The notes: generated from the sequence alone by a model not told the origin. 64,000 bases of DNA from Streptomyces longisporoflavus (GCF_014649775.1 NZ_BMTR01000014.1:124001-188000); one strand, 5' to 3'. Counted from the stretch's first letter, positions 7,729 to 17,111 are shown. Program-made: numbers and translations.

Positions 7729-10563
7729 CTACTCGGCGTCGGCCGCCTTCGCCGCCGAGGCCGCGGTCTTCTTGGCGGCCGCGGTCTTCGCAGTGGTCTT
7801 CTTCGCGGCCGTCGTCTTCTTCGCGGCCGTCGTTTTCTTGGCGGCCGTCTTCTTGGCCGCGGTCTTCTTGGCGGGGGCCTTCTTCGCCGCCTTCTTGGCG
7901 GTCTTCTTGGCCGGACCCTTCGCCCGCTTCTCGGCGAGCAGTTCGTAGCCCCGCTCGGCGGTGATGTCCTCGACGCTGTCGGCCGCGCGCAGCGTCGCGT
8001 TCGTCTCGCCGTCCGTGACGTACGCCCCGAAGCGGCCGTCCTTGACGACGACGGGCTTCCCGCTGACCGGGTCCTCGCCGAGTTCCTTCAGCGGCGGCTT
8101 GGCGGCGGCACGCCCGCGCTGCTTGGGCTTGGAGTAGATCTCCAGGGCCTCGTCCAGCGTGATGCTGAAGAGCTGCTCCTCGGTGTCGATGGACCGCGAG
8201 TCCGTGCCCTTCTTCAGATACGGGCCGTAGCGGCCGTTCTGCGCGGTGATCTCCACGCCTTCGGCGTCCGTCCCGACCACGCGCGGCAGGGACATCAGCT
8301 TCAGGGCGTCCTCGAGCGTCACCGTGTCGAGCGACATGGACTTGAAGAGCGAGGCCGTGCGCGGCTTGACCGCGTTCTTGCCGGTCTTCGGGGTGCCCTC
8401 GGGGAGCACCTCGGTGACGTAGGGGCCGTAGCGGCCGTCCTTGGCGATGATCTCGTGGCCCGACGTGGGGTCGGTGCCGAGCGCGAAGTCACCGCTCGGC
8501 TTGGCGAGCAGCTCCTCGGCGTACTCGACGGTCAGCTCGTCCGGCGGCAGGTCGTCGGGCACGTCGGCGCGCTGGTGGCCCTCCGCGTCCTTCTCTCCGC
8601 GCTCGATGTACGGGCCGTAGCGGCCGACGCGCAGCAGGATGCCGTCGCCGACGGGGAAGGAGGAGATCTCCCTGGCGTCGATCGCGCCGAGGTCGGTCAC
8701 CAGTTCCTTGAGGCCGCCGAGGTGGTCGCCGTCGCCGTTGCCCGCGCTTGAGGCGACACCGGCGTCGTCGCCCTCGCCGAAGTAGAACCGCTTCAGCCAC
8801 GGCACGGCCTGGGCCTCGCCCCGCGCGATGCGGTCGAGGTCGTCCTCCATGCGTGCCGTGAAGTCGTAGTCGACGAGGCGCCCGAAGTGCGTCTCCAGGA
8901 GGTTGACCACGGCGAACGACAAGAAGGAGGGCACAAGAGCCGTGCCCTTCTTGAAGACGTAACCGCGGTCGAGGATCGTGCCGAGGATCGACGCGTACGT
9001 CGACGGGCGGCCGATCTCGCGCTCTTCGAGCTCCTTGACGAGCGAGGCCTCGGTGTAGCGGGCCGGCGGCTTGGTCGCGTGGCCGTCCACCGTGATCTCG
9101 TCGGCGGACAGCGCGTCGCCCTCGCTGACCTGCGGAAGCCGGCGCTCACGGTCGTCGAGCTCGGCGTTCGGGTCGTCCGCGCCCTCTACGTAGGCCTTCA
9201 TGAAGCCGTGGAAGGTGATGGTCTTGCCGGACGCGCTGAACTCGGCGTCGCGGCCGTCGGCAGCCGTGCCGCCGATCTTGACCGTGACGGAGTTCCCGAT
9301 CGCGTCCTTCATCTGGGAGGCGACGGTCCGCTTCCAGATCAGCTCGTAGAGCCGGAACTGATCGCCGGTGAGACCGGTCTCGGCGGGCGTACGGAAACGA
9401 TCGCCCGAGGGGCGGATCGCCTCGTGCGCCTCCTGCGCGTTCTTGACCTTCCCGGCGTACGTGCGGGGCTTGTCCGGCAGGTAGTCGCTGCCGTAGAGCT
9501 GCGTGACCTGGGCGCGAGCGGCGGTCACCGCGGTGTCGGAGAGCGTCGTGGAGTCCGTACGCATGTAGGTGATGAAGCCGTTCTCGTACAGCTTCTGGGC
9601 CACCTGCATGGTCGCCTTCGCGCCGAAGCCGAGCTTGCGCGAGGCCTCCTGCTGCATCGTCGTCGTACGGAACGGCGCGTACGGAGAGCGGCGGTAGGGC
9701 TTGGACTCGACGGACCGGACCGCGAACCTGGTGTTCTCCAGGGCCGCGGCGAGCGCCCGGGCGTTCGCCTCGTCCAGGTGCAGGGTGTCGGACTTGAGCT
9801 GTCCGACCGAGTTGAAGTCGCGGCCCTGCGCGATGCGCTTGCCGTCGACCGTGGTGAGGCGCGCGACCAGCTGCGAGGGGTCGGAGGCGTCACCGGTGCG
9901 GCCGGTGCCGAAGGTGCCCGTCAGGTCCCAGTACTCGGCGGAGCGGAAGGCGATGCGCTCGCGCTCGCGCTCGACGACGAGTCGGGTCGCCACGGACTGG
10001 ACACGGCCGGCCGACAGGCGCGGCATGACCTTCTTCCACAGGACCGGCGATACCTCGTAGCCGTAGAGGCGGTCGAGGATGCGGCGGGTCTCCTGTGCGT
10101 CGACCATGCGCTTGTTGAGCTCGCGCGGGTTGGCGACGGCGCCCTGGATCGCGGCCTTGGTGATCTCGTGGAACACCATGCGCTTGACCGGGACCTTGGG
10201 CTTCAGGACCTCGAGGAGGTGCCACGCGATGGCTTCGCCCTCGCGGTCCTCATCGGTGGCGAGGAAGAGTTCGTCGGAGTCCTTGAGGAGGTCCTTGAGC
10301 TTCTTGACCTGCGCCTTCTTGTCGGCGTTGACGACATAGATGGGCTCGAAGTCGTTCTCGACGTCCACGCCGAGGCGGCGCACCTCGCCGGTGTACTTGT
10401 CGGGTACCTCCGCGGCGCCGTTGGGGAGGTCGCGGATGTGCCCGACGCTCGCCTCGACTACGTAGCCGGGGCCGAGGTAACCCTTGATCGTCTTCGCCTT
10501 GGCAGGCGACTCGACGATGACGAGTCGGCGGCCGCCCTTTGCGGTCTCGCTGGTCGGGGACAA
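7729..10563 (-). CDS. topA: DNA topoisomerase I with lysine-repeat tail
   Basis: Type IA topoisomerase, 944 residues, relaxing negative supercoils. The N-terminal TOPRIM domain (RRLVIVESPAKAKTIKGYL near residue 11; acidic triad in TDEDREGEA near 106) is followed by the four-domain core with the active-site Tyr about 333 in FITYMRTDST. The C-terminus has several topo-C repeats (GRYGPY motifs) instead of four-cysteine zinc fingers. It ends in about 60 residues of AKKTAAKKTT-type lysine repeats, a feature of actinobacterial TopA linked to processivity and nucleoid segregation. I chose the TTG at 10561-10563 because it yields the family N-terminus SPTSETAKGG and has GGAGAG upstream. The ORF itself is open to 10659. 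Confidence 0.95.
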   Translation of the reverse strand: MSPTSETAKGGRRLVIVESPAKAKTIKGYLGPGYVVEASVGHIRDLPNGAAEVPDKYTGEVRRLGVDVENDFEPIYVVNADKKAQVKKLKDLLKDSDELFLATDEDREGEAIAWHLLEVLKPKVPVKRMVFHEITKAAIQGAVANPRELNKRMVDAQETRRILDRLYGYEVSPVLWKKVMPRLSAGRVQSVATRLVVERERERIAFRSAEYWDLTGTFGTGRTGDASDPSQLVARLTTVDGKRIAQGRDFNSVGQLKSDTLHLDEANARALAAALENTRFAVRSVESKPYRRSPYAPFRTTTMQQEASRKLGFGAKATMQVAQKLYENGFITYMRTDSTTLSDTAVTAARAQVTQLYGSDYLPDKPRTYAGKVKNAQEAHEAIRPSGDRFRTPAETGLTGDQFRLYELIWKRTVASQMKDAIGNSVTVKIGGTAADGRDAEFSASGKTITFHGFMKAYVEGADDPNAELDDRERRLPQVSEGDALSADEITVDGHATKPPARYTEASLVKELEEREIGRPSTYASILGTILDRGYVFKKGTALVPSFLSFAVVNLLETHFGRLVDYDFTARMEDDLDRIARGEAQAVPWLKRFYFGEGDDAGVASSAGNGDGDHLGGLKELVTDLGAIDAREISSFPVGDGILLRVGRYGPYIERGEKDAEGHQRADVPDDLPPDELTVEYAEELLAKPSGDFALGTDPTSGHEIIAKDGRYGPYVTEVLPEGTPKTGKNAVKPRTASLFKSMSLDTVTLEDALKLMSLPRVVGTDAEGVEITAQNGRYGPYLKKGTDSRSIDTEEQLFSITLDEALEIYSKPKQRGRAAAKPPLKELGEDPVSGKPVVVKDGRFGAYVTDGETNATLRAADSVEDITAERGYELLAEKRAKGPAKKTAKKAAKKAPAKKTAAKKTAAKKTTAAKKTTAAKKTTAKTAAAKKTAASAAKAADAE

Positions 10564-10766
10564 CTTCGCTCTTCTCTCCGGTCGGTACTCGGGGCCGTGC
10601 TGTGTGGCCTCGCTCGGTGCGCTTGAGTTGCGCTGACGCTGCGGAGTGTGACGGTACATCCCGCCCCCGTGTCAAACGAGAAAAGCCCGCAACGGCCACT
10701 CGAACGGTAACCCGACTACCGCCATTCCTGCCGCCCGGTGTGGCGACGTGCCCTCGCACCACCGTG

Positions 10767-10802
10767 TTCACCACCACGTTCACCACCGGCTTCACCACCG
10801 CG
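10767..10802. repeat. Three 12-bp tandem repeats upstream of topA
   Basis: The unit TTCACCACCNNN occurs three times in succession. It lies in the roughly 290-bp region between the small membrane protein gene and topA, which should also hold the topA promoter. No coding potential was accepted here. Confidence 0.7.
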
Positions 10803-10850
10803 CCGGGCCTACGGCCCGTACGCGCCCCGCGGCCACCGACCGCTTTCCGG

Positions 10851-11048
10851 TCACATGCGAGTGAAACACCACACTCCGAGCACCAGTGCGCCCGACCCGG
10901 CGAGCGCGGCGAGTGTCGCGGATGCGACAGGGTTCACACCGTCGGCGACCGGGGCACGGTGTGCCACGCGTGCCCCGGTCCACAGCAGCAGTCCCGCTCC
11001 GAACAGCGCGAATACCGTGCCCGCGAAGATTGCTGGTCCGCTCTCCAT
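10851..11048 (-). CDS. Small two-helix membrane protein
   Basis: A 65-residue product with two hydrophobic segments, IFAGTVFALFGAGLLLW near residues 7-23 and LAALAGSGALVLGVWCF near 46-62, joined by a short loop. The ATG has a strong ribosome-binding site (GGGGAGG, 7 nt spacing), which is the main reason to accept it. It lies between topA and the methyltransferase on the same strand. Function unknown. Confidence 0.65.
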   Translation of the reverse strand: MESGPAIFAGTVFALFGAGLLLWTGARVAHRAPVADGVNPVASATLAALAGSGALVLGVWCFTRM

Positions 11049-11436
11049 GTCATTGCCTCCCCGTCCTGGGTTTCCCGGACTCGGAAACTGACACGTCCGG
11101 GAATCCGGAGCGCGAACCGCGGGTGAACGGAGGGCGCCCGGCCCGAATCACCGCCCGCCGCGGCGCTGGACCCGACCAAAACCGGCCGCTACGGGACCGG
11201 TCGCCACGGGAGCGCTAGACACGGAAACCGGTCGCCCGAAAAGGACACCCCGGAACCGGACGCCCCGAAACCGGTTCGCACAGTCCACCTTCTCGATGTA
11301 CGTCCGGCGGGCGCCGACGCCCATCCATCCCACCCAGAACGGGGGACCGAGGTCCCCGAAACGTACGAGACACGCCGTACGCGTACCGCCAACGGCCCGG
11401 CGGCAGGTCTGTCGACGGCAGGTCCCCCGGCGGCGG
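11049..11436. other. Intergenic region without a supported gene
   Basis: 388 bp between the methyltransferase and the small membrane protein gene. It contains several CCGGAACCGG / CCGAAACCGG-like elements around 11219-11280, giving local inverted and direct repetition. The open frames here are short and lack ribosome-binding sites. It probably carries the small gene's promoter and the methyltransferase transcript end. Confidence 0.5.
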
Positions 11437-12969
11437 CTACGAGCCGACCGGCACCAGGAAGCCCTGCTCGACGAGGAGCCTGATCTGCGCGGGCGTACGG
11501 TCCCGCAGCAATACGGGGTCCTCGCCCACCAGTTGCGCGATGGCGTCGAGGATGCGCCCGGCGCTCAGCGTCCCGTCGCACACCCCCGCGAAGCCGGCGC
11601 CCACGGTGTCCACCTTGGTGGCCCGCCTCATCCCGCGGTGCTGGCGCAGCACGACGTGCTCCGGGTCCTCGGCGCCGGGCAGCCCGACCTGCTCCTGCAC
11701 GACCTCGTCCGCGAGCTTGAAGTGCCCGGCGAGCAGCGCTGCGTCGTCGTGCGCCCGCAGGTAGTCCTGGCGGGCGAAGAACTCCCGCACGGTCTCGCCC
11801 AGCGGCTGCTCGACGGGGTGCGGCCACTCCTCCACGGTGACGGTCGGCTCGGCGGAACCCACCCCCGCCGCGGGCTTGCGCAGCGTGATCCACCCGAACC
11901 CGACCGCGCGCGTCTTGCGGGTCTCGAACTCGTCGAGCCACGCGTCGTACCGCGCGGCGTACTCCTCCGGGTCCGTCCGGTGGTCACCGGCGTCGCGCAG
12001 CCACAACTCGGCGTACTGCGTGATGTCCTGCACCTCGCGCTGCACGATCCACGCGTCGCACCCGCGCGGCACCCAGGACCGGAGCCGCTCGGTCCACTCC
12101 TCCCCCTCCACGTGCTGCCAGTTGGCGAGGAAGTGCGCATAACCCCCTTCGTTCAACCGCTCCCCCGCCTGCTGAACGAGCGACCGGCACAGATCGTCCC
12201 CGCCCATCCCGCCGTCGCGGTAGGTGAGCCGCGCTCCGGGTGAGATCACGAAGGGCGGATTGGACACGATCAGGTCGTACGCCTGATCGCCCACGGGCTC
12301 GAAGAGGGAACCTTCCCGCAGGTCGGCCTCGGGAGCACCGGACAGCGCGAGGGTAAGCCGTGTGATGTGCAGCGCACGGGGGTTGAGGTCGGTCGCGGTC
12401 ACCCGGGTGGCGTGCTGGGCGGCGTGCAGCGCCTGGATTCCGGAACCGGTGCCGAGGTCGAGAGCGCTGGCCACCGGCGTACGTACGGTGAGTCCTGCCA
12501 GCGTCGTGGACGCCCCGCCCACACCGAGCACGACCCCTTCGTCATGGCTGCCGATGCCGCCGGCCCCGCCGACCGCGCACCCCAGGTCCGAGACGATGAA
12601 CCAGTCCTCGCCGCTCGGCCCGCCATAGGGCCGCACGTCCACGGTCGCCTTCAGCGCACCCTCGCCGTCCGCCGCCGACAGCCACCCGCTCTCCTGGAGA
12701 GGGCCGACCGGCAGAACGGCCGCCACGCGCGCGTGCGGCACGGAACGCTGCAGCAGGAAGAGGCGTACGAGGGTCTCCAGCGGCCCGTCGCCGCGAGTGG
12801 CCCGCAGCGCGGGCACCGTCTCGCTGCGGGCGAGCGCCGTGTAGGCAGGCGCCCCGAGGAGCTCGAGCAGCCCGTCAGCGGTGAAGTCGGCCGCCAGCAG
12901 GGCTTCCCGCAACTGGGCGGCGACGTCGGCACGATCGGACGAGGGCAGGGGGGCGCTAGCGATACTCAC
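11437..12969 (-). CDS. SAM-dependent methyltransferase with N-terminal accessory domain
   Basis: 510 residues. An N-terminal domain of about 150 residues (LREALLAADFTADGLLELLG...) precedes a class I methyltransferase domain: the SAM-binding loop is ALDLGTGSGIQALHAAQH, then VTATDLNPRALHITRL, and the catalytic IVSNPPF motif. NPPF/NPPY enzymes of the HemK/RsmC type methylate exocyclic or amide nitrogens in RNA or protein, so a nucleic-acid or translation-factor substrate is plausible; the precise target is unknown. A long C-terminal region with many acidic residues and VEQGFLVPVGS at the end resembles the DUF7059/DUF7782-type arrangement. The GTG start has only a weak ribosome-binding site. No operon partner is obvious. 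Confidence 0.85.
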   Translation of the reverse strand: MSIASAPLPSSDRADVAAQLREALLAADFTADGLLELLGAPAYTALARSETVPALRATRGDGPLETLVRLFLLQRSVPHARVAAVLPVGPLQESGWLSAADGEGALKATVDVRPYGGPSGEDWFIVSDLGCAVGGAGGIGSHDEGVVLGVGGASTTLAGLTVRTPVASALDLGTGSGIQALHAAQHATRVTATDLNPRALHITRLTLALSGAPEADLREGSLFEPVGDQAYDLIVSNPPFVISPGARLTYRDGGMGGDDLCRSLVQQAGERLNEGGYAHFLANWQHVEGEEWTERLRSWVPRGCDAWIVQREVQDITQYAELWLRDAGDHRTDPEEYAARYDAWLDEFETRKTRAVGFGWITLRKPAAGVGSAEPTVTVEEWPHPVEQPLGETVREFFARQDYLRAHDDAALLAGHFKLADEVVQEQVGLPGAEDPEHVVLRQHRGMRRATKVDTVGAGFAGVCDGTLSAGRILDAIAQLVGEDPVLLRDRTPAQIRLLVEQGFLVPVGS

Positions 12970-13018
12970 CCAGTCATTGTGACCCGTTCCCGCCCCTATC
13001 CACCGCTCCGGCCCACCA

Positions 13019-13073
13019 GCGCCGGGGCAACGGCCAGAGCAACGCTGCCCCGGCGCCAGGGGTCTCCCCCTGG
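13019..13073 (-). terminator. Two stem-loops downstream of the lipoprotein gene
   Basis: GCGCCGGGGCA (13019-13029) pairs perfectly with TGCCCCGGCGC (13046-13056), and a second stem CCAGGGG/CCCCTGG follows at 13056-13073. They lie between the lipoprotein stop and the methyltransferase start. No T-run, so this is an I-shaped terminator of the kind common in Streptomyces. Confidence 0.6.
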
Positions 13074-13102
13074 CTCCGGGGCAACGTCAAACGAAGTGAC
13101 CC

Positions 13103-13666
13103 TCAGGCGGCGGAGGGCGTAGCGCTGGCGGACTTGCAGCTCTCCTGCTTGCTCATCGCCTTGCCCACCTCGCCCTCCTGCAACTTCTCCAGCGCCTTGT
13201 TGCCGCTCTTGCTCAGCTTGTCCAGCTCTCCGGCCACGCTCTTGAGCCCGTCGGCGAAGTCCGCCTGGTCCTTGGTGTCCAGTCCGTCGACCTTCTTCTT
13301 CAGGTCGCCGTACGACTTGGAGATGGCGTTCAGTTCCTTGACCGCGTCATCGGTCTTCTTCTGCCCGCCGTCGACCGGCGGAGCGCCCGCCTTCTTTACC
13401 GAGGCGCCCATCGCCTTGTAGGCGTCGGACATGTCCTGGAACGCCTTGGAGTCGGTCTTCTGGACGTCCTCCGGCGAGCTGTTGTCCGAGGTCTCCTTCT
13501 GGATCGCGGCGTTGGCGTCAGCGATCTTCTTCGACTGCGGCTGAACGGAGTCACAGACGTCCTTGGCCCATGAGTCCAGTTCCTCGTTGCCGTCGTCGCT
13601 GCAACCCGACAGCGCCAGTACCAGTACCGCACCGCCGGACAGTGCGGCTGCAAGCTTCTTGTTCAC
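13103..13666 (-). CDS. Small Lys/Asp-rich lipoprotein
   Basis: A 187-residue exported protein. The start MNKKLAAAL leads into a hydrophobic segment and the lipobox LALSGC, so the mature protein begins at that Cys and is membrane-anchored outside the cell. The mature part is very polar, rich in Lys, Asp, Ser and Ala with heptad-like spacing, and is probably helical (for example AIQKETSDNSSPEDVQKTDS). I prefer the GTG at 13666 because AAGGGA lies 8 nt upstream; an in-frame ATG at 13684 overlaps that site. No domain was recognised. It lies just downstream of the pyrophosphatase gene but is separated from it by a hairpin. Confidence 0.85.
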   Translation of the reverse strand: MNKKLAAALSGGAVLVLALSGCSDDGNEELDSWAKDVCDSVQPQSKKIADANAAIQKETSDNSSPEDVQKTDSKAFQDMSDAYKAMGASVKKAGAPPVDGGQKKTDDAVKELNAISKSYGDLKKKVDGLDTKDQADFADGLKSVAGELDKLSKSGNKALEKLQEGEVGKAMSKQESCKSASATPSAA

Positions 13667-13825
13667 CGGATTGGTCCCTTCCATGGCTCTCGGCCCCGGA
13701 ACTTACACGCCAACCGGGTTACAACCGCATGCCGAGGGTCCCGTAGCACCCCTATTGCAGCCATTTGCACCAAACGGAGAGCGCGAGAGAAGGCTCACGA
13801 GACAAACACGAGACGGACACACGAA

Positions 13826-13859
13826 GGGCGGACGTCGCGTCAGAACGCGCCGTCCGCCC
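13826..13859 (-). terminator. Stem-loop downstream of hppA
   Basis: GGGCGGACG (13826-13834) pairs with CGTCCGCCC (13851-13859), with an inner CGCG/CGCG pair. It lies 28 bp beyond the hppA stop and upstream of the lipoprotein gene, with no long T-run. Confidence 0.65.
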
Positions 13860-13886
13860 CTGTGTTGGGCAGTGCCTGACCCGGTG

Positions 13887-16295
13887 TTACGAAACCACGG
13901 CCGGGTCAGCCGAGCTTTTTACGCGCTCGGCATCACCTTCCTCCTCGTCGCCCACGGCGATGCCACGCCTCTTGGACACGTACACCGCGCCGACGATGAC
14001 GACGATCGCGAGCACCGCGATCAGCGCCCGCAACGGGGCGCTCGCGTCGTCCCCGTAGCTGAACTGGACGACCGCCGGCGCGATGAGCAGCGCCACCAGG
14101 TTCATCACCTTCAGGAGCGGGTTGATCGCCGGGCCCGCGGTGTCCTTGAACGGGTCACCGACGGTGTCGCCGATCACCACCGCGGCGTGGGCCTCACTGC
14201 CCTTGCCGCCGTGGTGGCCGTCCTCGACGAGCTTCTTCGCGTTGTCCCAGGCGCCGCCCGAGTTGGCGAGGAAGACCGCCATCAGCGTGCCCGTGCCGAT
14301 CGCACCGGCCAGGAACGAGCCGAGCGCGCCGACGCCGAGCGAGAAGCCGACCGCGATCGGCGTGAGCACGGCGAGCAGACCTGGCGTGGCCAGCTCGCGC
14401 AGCGCGTCCTTGGTGCAGATGTCGACGACCCGCCCGTACTCCGGCTCCTCGGAGTAATCCATGATTCCGGGGTGCTCGCGGAACTGCCGCCGCACCTCGT
14501 AGACCACGGCTCCGGCCGACCTCGACACCGCGTTGATCGCAAGCCCCGAGAAGAGGAAGACGACCGCGGCGCCCAGGATCAGGCCGACCAGGTTGTTGGG
14601 CTGTGAGATGTCCATGACCAGGTTCATCGGTGCGCCGTCGCCCATCTTCTCGCCGACGTCCTTGGCCGCGCTCGCGATGGCGTCGCGATACGAGCCGAAG
14701 AGCGCCGCGGCCGCGAGTACGGCCGTGGCGATGGCGATGCCCTTGGTGATGGCCTTGGTGGTGTTGCCGACGGCGTCCAGGTCGGTGAGCACCTGCGCGC
14801 CCGCGCCCTCGACGTCACCGGACATCTCGGCGATGCCCTGCGCGTTGTCGGAGACCGGACCGAAGGTGTCCATGGCCACGATCACGCCGACCGTGGTGAG
14901 CAGGCCGGTTCCGGCCAGCGCCACCGCGAACAGGGCGAGCATGATCGACGTACCGCCGAGCAGGAACGCCCCGTACACGCCGAGCCCGATCAGGAGCGCG
15001 GTGTAGACGGCGGATTCGAGCCCGATCGAGATGCCGGCAAGAACGACGGTGGCCGGGCCGGTGAGCGACGTCTTGCCGATGTCCTTCACGGGCCGCCGGG
15101 TGGTCTCCGTGAAGTACCCGGTGAGCTGCTGGATCAGCGCGGCCATGACGATGCCGATCGCGACGGCGACGACCGCGAGGACCCGCGGATCTCCGTCGTG
15201 ACCCGCGATGGCGGTGTCCGTGACACCGTCGAGGTCGGCGTAGGTCGACGGCAGGTAGAAGAAGACCGCCACGGCCACGAGCACCAGCGAGATGATCGCG
15301 GAGATGAAGAATCCGCGGTTGATGGCGGTCATGCCGCTGCGGTCGGAGCGCCGTGGCGCCACCGCGAAGATCCCGATCATCGCCGTCACGACACCGATCG
15401 CCGGAACGATCAGCGGGAAGGCGAGTCCGGAGTCGCCGAAGGCCACCTTGCCGAGGATCAGCGCGGCGACCAGGGTCACGGCGTACGACTCGAAGAGGTC
15501 GGCGGCCATACCGGCGCAGTCGCCGACGTTGTCGCCCACGTTGTCGGCGATGGTCGCGGCATTCCTCGGGTCGTCCTCCGGAATGCCCTGCTCGACCTTG
15601 CCGACCAGGTCGGCGCCGACGTCGGCGGCCTTGGTGAAGATGCCGCCGCCGACACGCATGAACATCGCGATCAGCGCCGCCCCGAGGCCGAAGCCCTCGA
15701 GGACCTTCGGCGCGTCGGCCGCGTAGACGAGCACTACACAGGAGGCGCCCAGAAGACCGAGCCCCACCGTGAACATGCCGACAACGCCACCCGTGCGGAA
15801 AGCGATCTTCATGGCCTTGTGCGAAACGGCGGTGAGATCCTTTTCGGGTTCCCCTTCCGCTGGAGTGGCCTCTCGGGCGGCTGCCGCCACACGAACATTG
15901 CTGCGTACGGCGAGCCACATGCCGATATAACCGGTGGTCGCCGAGAACGCCGCACCGATCAAGAAGAAGATCGATCGGCCGGCACGCTGATTCCAGTCGT
16001 CTGCGGGCAGCAGCATGAGCAGGAAGAACACCACGACGGCGAAAACACCGAGAGTGCGCAACTGCCTGCCGAGATAGGCATTGGCGCCCTCCTGGATCGC
16101 CTTCGCGATCTTCTTCATGCTGTCGGTGCCCTCGTCGGCCGCGAGTACCTGGCGTACGAGCACCCAGGCGACCGCGAGCGCCGCGATCGCGATGGCCGCG
16201 ATGACCATCACGATGAGGCGGTTGCCGTCGGTCAGTACTGCGGCTGCGAAGGTTGTGGGCTGGTCAAACTGATGAGGGGTAGAAAGCCCCGCCAT
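13887..16295 (-). CDS. hppA: Membrane-bound proton-translocating pyrophosphatase
   Basis: An 802-residue integral membrane enzyme with about 16 helices that couples PPi hydrolysis to H+ export. Signature segments are present: EGANAYLGRQ near residue 70, GGGIFTKAADVGADLVGKVE with EDDPRNAATIADNVGDNVGD around 215-260, and GDTVGDPFKDTAGPA near the C-terminus, together supplying the Mg-PPi site. GNTTKAITKG carries Lys where K+-dependent enzymes have Ala, so this should be the K+-independent H+ pump. The ATG has AAGGAGG just upstream. It is probably transcribed alone, with an AT-rich leader upstream and hairpins on both sides. Confidence 0.96.
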   Translation of the reverse strand: MAGLSTPHQFDQPTTFAAAVLTDGNRLIVMVIAAIAIAALAVAWVLVRQVLAADEGTDSMKKIAKAIQEGANAYLGRQLRTLGVFAVVVFFLLMLLPADDWNQRAGRSIFFLIGAAFSATTGYIGMWLAVRSNVRVAAAAREATPAEGEPEKDLTAVSHKAMKIAFRTGGVVGMFTVGLGLLGASCVVLVYAADAPKVLEGFGLGAALIAMFMRVGGGIFTKAADVGADLVGKVEQGIPEDDPRNAATIADNVGDNVGDCAGMAADLFESYAVTLVAALILGKVAFGDSGLAFPLIVPAIGVVTAMIGIFAVAPRRSDRSGMTAINRGFFISAIISLVLVAVAVFFYLPSTYADLDGVTDTAIAGHDGDPRVLAVVAVAIGIVMAALIQQLTGYFTETTRRPVKDIGKTSLTGPATVVLAGISIGLESAVYTALLIGLGVYGAFLLGGTSIMLALFAVALAGTGLLTTVGVIVAMDTFGPVSDNAQGIAEMSGDVEGAGAQVLTDLDAVGNTTKAITKGIAIATAVLAAAALFGSYRDAIASAAKDVGEKMGDGAPMNLVMDISQPNNLVGLILGAAVVFLFSGLAINAVSRSAGAVVYEVRRQFREHPGIMDYSEEPEYGRVVDICTKDALRELATPGLLAVLTPIAVGFSLGVGALGSFLAGAIGTGTLMAVFLANSGGAWDNAKKLVEDGHHGGKGSEAHAAVVIGDTVGDPFKDTAGPAINPLLKVMNLVALLIAPAVVQFSYGDDASAPLRALIAVLAIVVIVGAVYVSKRRGIAVGDEEEGDAERVKSSADPAVVS

Positions 16296-16612
16296 TCGTC
16301 CTCCTTGACGCCTGTGCTGAGCTCAAGATGTGGACGGATTGTAGGGAGCGGAACCTGATCAAAACAGAGCGCCGCAAACTGAATTGGCTGGAGATTGCTT
16401 CCCAGCAAATGATCGCGCCCGCAGACTGACCCCGAAAGTGGTAATGCCTCAAAACCATTGACGGCATTCGACAGTCCCCGGGCAATTGACCGAGGCAATG
16501 ATCAAATAATGATCAGAATAAGAAAAAGGCCCTGCTCCCTGGCCGGGAGCAAGACCTTGGTGAAGCGATGGAGAGAGGGAGAGAGGGAGGGCAGATGAGC
16601 CCGCCCGTCGGG
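16296..16612. other. AT-rich upstream region of hppA
   Basis: No gene was accepted. The stretch 16310-16520 is unusually AT-rich for this genome, including AATGATCAAATAATGATCAG, a direct repeat of AATGATCA. It should hold the hppA promoter(s), reading leftwards. Its right end carries the terminator of the anti-sigma-like gene. Confidence 0.5.
16521..16552 (-). terminator. Rho-independent terminator after the bldG operon
   Basis: On the minus strand TTGCTCCC, loop GGCCA, GGGAGCAGG is followed by GCCTTTTTC. It lies about 60 bp beyond the stop of the anti-sigma-like gene. Confidence 0.85.
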
Positions 16613-17050
16613 TCAGAGAAGCGGCGCCGGGGTCGTGGGCCAGGTCATGCGGATCAGACCGCCGCCCTCGCCCGCGGTGACCTCCACGTCGTCCACGAGC
16701 CCGCTGATGACGGCGAGACCCATCTCGTCCTCGCCCTCGGCGTCCGGGTCGGCAGGCGCGTCGGGGTCGGAACCGGGCGGCCGGTCGCCGGCCGTCGCGT
16801 GCGGGGCCTCGTCGCCGACCTCGATGGAGAACTGCTTCTCGTCCTCGATCAGCGCGACACGCACCGGCGCGTCCACTCCGTTGCTCTGGTGGAGCCCGAC
16901 GGCACGCGTGCAGGCCTCGCCGACAGCGAGCCTGACCTCGTCGAGAACGGCCTCGTCCACCCCGGCCCTGCGCGCGACCGCCGCCGCCACAAGGCGGGCG
17001 GTCCTGACGTGCTCGGGCAGCGCGCTGAAGCGGAGTTCAACGGTGGCCAT
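16613..17050 (-). CDS. RsbW/SpoIIAB-like anti-sigma ATPase-domain protein (bldG partner)
   Basis: A 145-residue GHKL/HATPase_c_2-type protein. LDEVRLAVGEACTRAVGLH corresponds to the N-box helix and GLAVISGLVDDVEV to the region after the G-X-G motif. In the N-box the usual metal-binding Asn of EAxxNA is Arg here (EACTRA), and an acidic Pro-rich insert (GSDPDAPADPDAEGEDE) precedes the GLAV segment. The family binds sigma factors and phosphorylates STAS antagonists. Here, ATP-dependent kinase activity is uncertain because of the Asn change. In S. coelicolor the gene in this position is co-transcribed with bldG. The ATG has GAGGGGG upstream. A hairpin in the 113-bp gap to bldG may set the ratio of the two products. 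Confidence 0.88.
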   Translation of the reverse strand: MATVELRFSALPEHVRTARLVAAAVARRAGVDEAVLDEVRLAVGEACTRAVGLHQSNGVDAPVRVALIEDEKQFSIEVGDEAPHATAGDRPPGSDPDAPADPDAEGEDEMGLAVISGLVDDVEVTAGEGGGLIRMTWPTTPAPLL

Positions 17051-17080
17051 GCATCCCCCTCGGACATACGCGCGTGCTGT

Positions 17081-17111
17081 CAGGGGGCCGGGCCGAGGGC
17101 CCGGTCCCCTG
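17081..17111. terminator. Large inverted repeat between bldG and the anti-sigma-like gene
   Basis: Read on the minus strand, CAGGGGACCGGGCCC, a short turn, and GGCCCGGCCCCCTG form a GC-rich stem with one mismatch. It lacks a T-run. In S. coelicolor bldG is found both as a single-gene and a two-gene transcript, and a partial terminator here would explain that. Confidence 0.6.
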
